Shown one piece after another: positions 58,701-64,000 of a DNA stretch of 64,000 nt. The notes beneath the pieces were generated by a model. The model did no database searches. It worked only from the letters and a program-made list of their open reading frames with translations, and was not told the DNA's origin. Origin of the DNA: Paramacrobiotus metropolitanus (lineage: Eukaryota > Tardigrada > Eutardigrada > Parachela > Macrobiotidae); contig NW_026570383.1 of assembly GCF_019649055.1 (NCBI RefSeq), positions 124,001 through 188,000 of the forward strand, written 5' to 3'. Both the position numbers and the translations under genes were made by a program. Within the stretch, counting starts at the first letter, position 1; every line of letters starts with the position of its first letter.

Positions 58701-61700
58701 GTGCGGTTTTGGCAAACACTTGCGAATGCCCACCAGCGGAACTTGCCCCGTCTGCGACGCTCTGCGGAGTAACAGAAAAACCAGTGAAACGGAATCGATC
58801 GATTTGTGGGTGACCTTTGTAAACAGAGAAAATCGTTCACATGGCGCTTACCATATTGCCTAGGCTTAATCGGCTGATAGACACGGAAAGACCATGTCGG
58901 TCTGATTTGGCGCTGATTTCCTCGGGAGGCACTCTCCACCATGGATCATTAATGGCTGCTTCCAGTTTACGCTTTCTAAAATATACAACAACATCGCACA
59001 ACAAGTTTATTTCGTAAAAAAAGTAGTCAAGTTCTCACCGGTAAACGAGTAACGCAATAACCGAGACAATCCCCACGAAAATTACTGCGGAGACGACGGA
59101 CGCGGCCAAGATAATGTTTTGCTCTGATGCGATTAACAATGTCATGAAGAAGTCACGGTATGCGAAGAAAGAATCCTACAAGTACCCCGAATGCAGACTG
59201 CATCGTTGTCGAGGTATCCACAGCGCGGTCGGTTAGGTGGCGGCGAATCGCGGTTGTACCACTTGATTTCGCGTTCTTTTCCCTCACTGGTCAGCACCGG
59301 GTGGATGCGCCGAGTGTCTGCACGGTACTCCAGCACCGGCTGCAGCACAATATACAGACAAAATTACTGGTTGGCGTACTGTTTCACTGTTTGGAAGCAT
59401 TTGCTCATATAATACTAAGAAGCATTCTCTGGAATTCTCTTTAAGCGGAAGATGAAGTTACATCGGGAACCTTGTTGTGACCGCCTGCTCTGACAATCTT
59501 GTCAAGAGCGTACAATGACTGCAGATTTAATGGAGAGTGATTATGCTTCCTCTGAATCTAGTTTTTAGTTCGTTCCTTCTAACGTACAGAATGGCCTAGC
59601 GTCTAATAAGCGTAGTCTGTGATCCGTTTTCTCAGTTCTGTTAACTGCAGTTACAGCTGCACTGGTGACCTGTGACCTTTGTGAATCTGCGCAATTGGCA
59701 CCTTAGTCGAATCGCAAAATAAGCAAATCGAGTGAAGATGCTTAAGTGTCTACAGCCTCTAGAGCGTTACTGGACAATCGGCTTAACACAATGTGACCAA
59801 CCTGAAATTGACCGCTGTTGTAATCCATCTGCGCGATCGAGTAGTCCGATTCTCGGTCACCGTTGGCATTCATCACGATGCGTTTCCCCTCCAGATTAAA
59901 GGTTCTGTTCCACATTTTATGAGATATCTCTTCGCCGGCCGATAAGTTGCCACCGCCGGCGTATGTTTCATTCAACACCTGCACACTTCTTCATTTAAAA
60001 CTTGTTCAACATGATCAAGCATAAATGCAGATGCATACTTGTCCGTAGATCAGAAGTGCTTCGTAGAATCCCAGCGCAAAAGGGTTAGCCTAAACGCAAA
60101 AACATCATGCAAAGCAGTAGCCTTAACAAAAAAACAGGTGTTTAACCGCCACTAACGATTTCCCGCTGGTTTGGCCGCGAGCCGTTCACTGTGTAACGCT
60201 CGCTGTTGGAGACATTGAGGAGAAGCTGCTGGGTAGTTTTCTCGCTGGCATCTTCACGTAAGGACATGATGAACATGGACTTGTAGGCTTCTTTGGCCTC
60301 CTGTTTCCCATTTAAATGTCAATTAACGTAGAAATACGAGCAGATCTTTACAAATTACCTTCAAATATCTACGTCCATATTTTATCAATAATTTCCTATC
60401 TTTTTATTTTTGTTGTTAATTAATTTCTGCATCGCATTGTCATTTTTATTTATTTATTTTTGTTACTCTTGCCTGCTCTACATCACGTGGATTACCTCGT
60501 CTCTTCCATCTATGTTGCCGGTATTCCATGAGCTATTCCCGAAGAACGTGGGGCTACGGTACACTTCGAGGGCAAAATAAACCTGCAAATCAAAGCATGG
60601 AACGATACAGCCCGTACAACGAATGCGTGGTCTCTAGCAAAGTCTTACATATTCGCCATTTGTCATGTTCTTTTCGGATGCCATTAACTGTAAAAAAAGC
60701 AACAGTGCTTGTAGCTAAAATTTTTGTAAATTGTAGATCTTGTACAGCTCCAACAAAATCTAAAGTTTTTCCGAGAATGCTTGGTGTTCATATAAACTAT
60801 CAACGCACCATAATTTGCCGGAAACGTCTACTTTCAGCAACAATGAAAATCACTGCAAGCAAAAACACACGAGCCGTTTGTAATCAAGTCAAATTCCCGG
60901 TAGAGCGCATGTATAAATACCTCTCGTTACCAAACGAAGCTGTCCCAGGTAATCGGACAGATTCCTCCTGTCGTCTGAGTTAACCAAGTAATGCGACGCG
61001 TTTATGTTGTTCTTGGGCAGTGTTGTCTTATCTTTTAGATCATAGCACAGTGGCAGAAACAGAGAAAGGTTGTCATTGGACGCGTCACACAGTACGCCGA
61101 TGGAATTATACTGATACTTCCCCAGTAGTTTCAGGAGAAAGCTGGCGAAATTCTCCGGTGTATAGGGCGACAAACGCGTCAGGGTCGGGTACCGGGTTTT
61201 ATTGAAAGCCAGCGCACTGCCCGGGACCCTGCAGTTAAGCGTACATACGCGTAACGTTAATTGAGGTTATTTTCGTATTTAACTCTACCCAAAAACATCA
61301 GTTACCCAAAGATCAGAGGCTTGTCCCAAGCTGCAAAAGATTGCCAAGTTATTTTCCAGATAGTTGTAGCACATTTTCAACTAAGGATTACAAAATGCGC
61401 TGACCTTTGGCTAAGCTAGCTACGGAATTTCCTGAAATGCTGCAGCCTATAAACAGATGAATTCAATCCCTATGAATTTAGTATCTCTTGTTGCAGTTTA
61501 TGAAATAAATATGAAATCTGGTACGTTAAAGCCAACAAAATTAAAACTTGTTTGTTTTTTAAAGGTCATGTCATGATTGCATATAAGTAACGTTAATTAG
61601 ATCTGTCTGGTTAGTTAGGCAGGTCAGTTTCTTGTTACTTTGAACAGTAAGGGTCTACCACTTATATAATATTATGGTGACGGCTAAATTTCGATTCACT

Positions 61701-62109
61701 AAAACCATGCAGACCAAAAGGCCCCAAGAAAAGACTTCGCAAGCAAAAACGAACGCCACTTACCGGGTCCGAAGATGGCCATAACGGAATCGTTAGACGA
61801 GCGTTCCCGGTAATAAAACTTGGTTGTCCAGAACGTGGCTTTAGTGTCCAGACCCATAACCCCTTTTTTCTCGTCCAGAACACACACAGAGATATTCTTA
61901 TCATATTTATGCACGTGCATGAACTTCAGATTCTCTCCATAGCGGGCATTTAACTGCTGTTCAGCGAGACTGAACGCGGGAGCTACGTTCAGGTACGACG
62001 TGGCGGTACGGTTGCCACCCAAACCGATTTCAAATAAGATAACGTTCACCGGTGAGCCACAGACGACAGCAGCAATAAAGGTCACAACAGCGATTGCTGT
62101 ATACGGCAT
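55800..62109 (-). CDS. Receptor guanylate cyclase, ~20 exons, altered catalytic motif
   Basis: Exon 1 (62109-61764) has a signal peptide ([20 protein letters not shown]) and starts an ANF-receptor-like ligand-binding region running to about 59186 (61228-60931, 60582-60496, 60300-60157, 60089-60039, 59978-59802, 59339-59186). A transmembrane helix ([20 protein letters not shown]) ends at 59039. Next come the juxtamembrane DPWWRVP, a kinase-homology domain with degenerate HGNL and TDYG (58765-57580), a dimerisation helix (about 57560-57350) and the cyclase domain. Cyclase landmarks are [46 protein letters not shown] and MPRYCLFG. Both metal aspartates and the guanine-selecting Glu and Cys are present. 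However, the normal GDTVNTASRMES reads [12 protein letters not shown] (56478-56448), so catalytic Asn and Arg are replaced. The last exons (56148-56057, 55925-55800) join in phase. The exon 1/2 and exon 7/8 joins need one extra base. Confidence 0.85.
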
Positions 62110-62229
62110 TTCTGCAAGAGGCACTAAAAGGTCACGCTGGGCATTACGAGAACGCCGCATACTTGGTCAAGAAATACTAATATTAACTGTAAATGATGGC
62201 AGCGACATGTAACACTTGAATAACGCGTG

Positions 62230-62325
62230 GTAAGCAGTCAAATCGATTTTGTTGCGCATCCAATTTGGTTACACCGATGCCGATGGAATTGTACTGATAT
62301 TTCAGTGATGACATAAATCTTGATT
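62230..62325 (-). pseudogene. Fragment similar to cyclase exon 2
   Basis: Just upstream of the cyclase, the minus strand reads [11 protein letters not shown] where exon 2 of the cyclase (61110-61090) has [11 protein letters not shown]. The nucleotide match (AATATCAGTACAATTCCATC against AGTATCAGTATAATTCCATC) is short but clear. It suggests a further, mostly lost tandem copy of the receptor. Confidence 0.5.
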
Positions 62326-62330
62326 TGGTT

Positions 62331-64000
62331 ACATAAATCGTACAGCACACAGACAAGTGACTGGCTAAAAGAGAGATCACTCTGTCCGGCCCTGCATCGC
62401 GATCCCGCTTGGCCATTGGCTGCAGCAATTAAGGAAATCAGTAAATGAGACGCAAGAGAGTTGTTTTGGGTAACTGACTACTGTACACTGGCGTTGTCCC
62501 TACTAGGATTTCTATGTGTGTTGTTCTGAACTACATCATTACGATTATATTCTGAACGCATAAGAAAGGAGGCGTTTAACGATAACTCGCCGCGCTGTCT
62601 GCTCAAAGCTCTGACACAGGAAGGTGTCCTTTTCCATCAACAATTGCACTGGTTTCGCATTTCCATTCAGGTGTCGCGCTTTCGGAACTACTGGAACAAA
62701 TGGGGCATGTCCATTTATGTAATGCCACGCAGCAGAATAACAGGTCACAGGAGCGCTCAGCGATTGTCAATGGTAATTGGTATAAAGTTACCTTGGCCCG
62801 TCGTAGCGCTACTGCTAAATAAGACACCTTTGTGTATCAACTACCGTTAGCGATGGTGCCTGATGAGTCGCTGAGTACTCAGAAATAACAGGGCATGAGA
62901 CACATCGTTTAAATAACTGCTTCCGGAAACAGGGAAGTTACTGATCACGAGAAATATAAGGGCCGTCAATCGGCTGGTAGATTACTGCATACATTACGTA
63001 TCTGTACTTCATGCAAAAAGATTTACATATCGGCAATTTTAGATTTATTGCAGAACATTAAAACGCGAAAAATTCACTGCCAAATAAGTCATACCCCTTT
63101 TTATGTAGGTAACTGCAAATCTTCCTTTTCATAATAGCTCAAATCTTGGGAAAATTAAAATTTTTGATAGAATCTAGGAACTTTCGAAATCACATTACAC
63201 ACGCACTTTTCATAACGATGGGGCCATACGTACCCAAAAAGAAGGAGATGTTCTGTCGCTTATGCAGCGAAAGATCTATGTACAGACTGGAGAATTTTGT
63301 GAGACTGCTGTCACTTTACTTTTAGATGGCAATATGAAATTGGTAAAAGTAATCCAGTTAACCAAGTCTGCTGCGTATATCGGAAGCTCCGGCAGTCGTA
63401 GAGCAGTACCAGTCATGCTCAGTGCTGCAGCTGGTGGATATTACTTCGAACGTATGTACTGTACTGTATATCTCGTTAAAATTAGTCTTTATAATAGAAT
63501 TTCGTGCCGGACTAAGTATGTGCATGCTTGGTGTTCACTCATGATTCCCAAATGCCTAATCCAACACATTTTATGCGCTAATTCGCATTACGAACGCGAA
63601 ACCTTTCGACTAGCTAAGTTTAACTGTTAAAATTATGATTAATGTTACTGTCAATTGCTTGCGCTCTTGTGGAAACTGGTATGCGACAACAGAACACAAC
63701 AGAATGGAAGATCATTCCGACTTTTGACATTTGACCACTGCTGTACAACAAATTTATTGTGAACCAAATTTGTTATAATAATTATGGAATTTGTTCATAA
63801 TCTGCATAATGGGAAGGAGGATTATAACTCCTACGAGTAGTTAATAACTTATCGGGAAAATGAGTCACAAAATACTTGCTATTGTCCTGGTAGTACTCAA
63901 GTCATTGTACGGCAACAGAAACCGAATGGCGAAACCGCGTTTTTTTACGCTTTCCAACATTCCCATTTCAACAGCGAGCAGCACAGAGCTGCTGGCTCAC
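62331..64000. other. Right-edge region; possible start of a zinc-binding protein
   Basis: Mostly AT-rich spacer. At 63219 (+) a frame MGPYVPKKKEMFCRLCSERS then MYRLENF ends at a possible donor (TTTT/GTGAGA). A Cys-x-x-Cys after a basic stretch recalls the start of a zinc-finger-associated domain. A later open stretch RISEAPAVVEQYQSCSVLQL then VDITSN/GTATGT (about 63374-63450) could be its next exon. The connection is speculative and the gene, if real, is not completed in the window. Confidence 0.25.

Noticed and set aside
58577-59444. Several open frames antisense to or overlapping the cyclase exons
   Set aside because: They are shadows of cyclase exons whose domain order and splice phases are clear on the minus strand.

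Overview
The window looks like a stretch of a small, intron-rich animal genome. Genes have many short exons joined by GT-AG introns, often 65-190 bp. The recognisable families are animal ones: a receptor guanylate cyclase, an UNC93-like membrane protein, gustatory-receptor-like 7TM proteins and an F-box protein. The gustatory-like genes end in two phase-0 introns and a short last exon, a structure known from arthropod Gr genes, so an ecdysozoan is likely. A tardigrade is my best guess, but this is inference only. I saw no bacterial operons, CRISPR arrays, rRNA or tRNA.

Layout. 1-10972: a GC-rich 41-bp tandem satellite that enters from the left edge and has several sub-zones. 10973-13410: AT-rich spacer with an old degenerate repeat. 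13411-15156 (-): a three-exon F-box gene with a TATA box. 16.2-17.7 kb: a 185-bp duplication and three copies of a repeat encoding a GKG-x-VTLTAQ-like peptide. 21729-23074 (+): a two-exon signal-peptide, membrane and coiled-coil protein. 26485-26862: a relic of the N-terminus of a receptor guanylate cyclase. 27.0-29.4 kb and 39.1-41.3 kb: two copies of a ~2.3-kb segmental duplication that both keep a long hairpin. 34.5 and 35.35-35.9 kb: two non-autonomous DNA transposons, one with a perfect hAT-like 8-bp target duplication. 36.3-46.8 kb (-): a cluster of gustatory-receptor-like genes with two intact members (410-411 aa), one broken by frameshifts and an internal inversion, and two relics. 47271-50504 (+): a seven-exon secreted protein made of two related modules. 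51593-54891 (+): an UNC93-like gene. 55800-62109 (-): a receptor guanylate cyclase of about 20 exons.

Themes. The middle of the window records repeated duplication and decay: chemoreceptors, fragments of the UNC93-like and cyclase genes, and a non-coding segment have all been copied. The cyclase keeps both metal-binding aspartates but has lost the catalytic Asn and Arg of the usual NTASRMES motif, so it may be a signalling-impaired cyclase. In the UNC93-like and cyclase genes several exon joins need one extra base. This is either decay or single-base undercalling in the assembly; the other gene models need no such correction.
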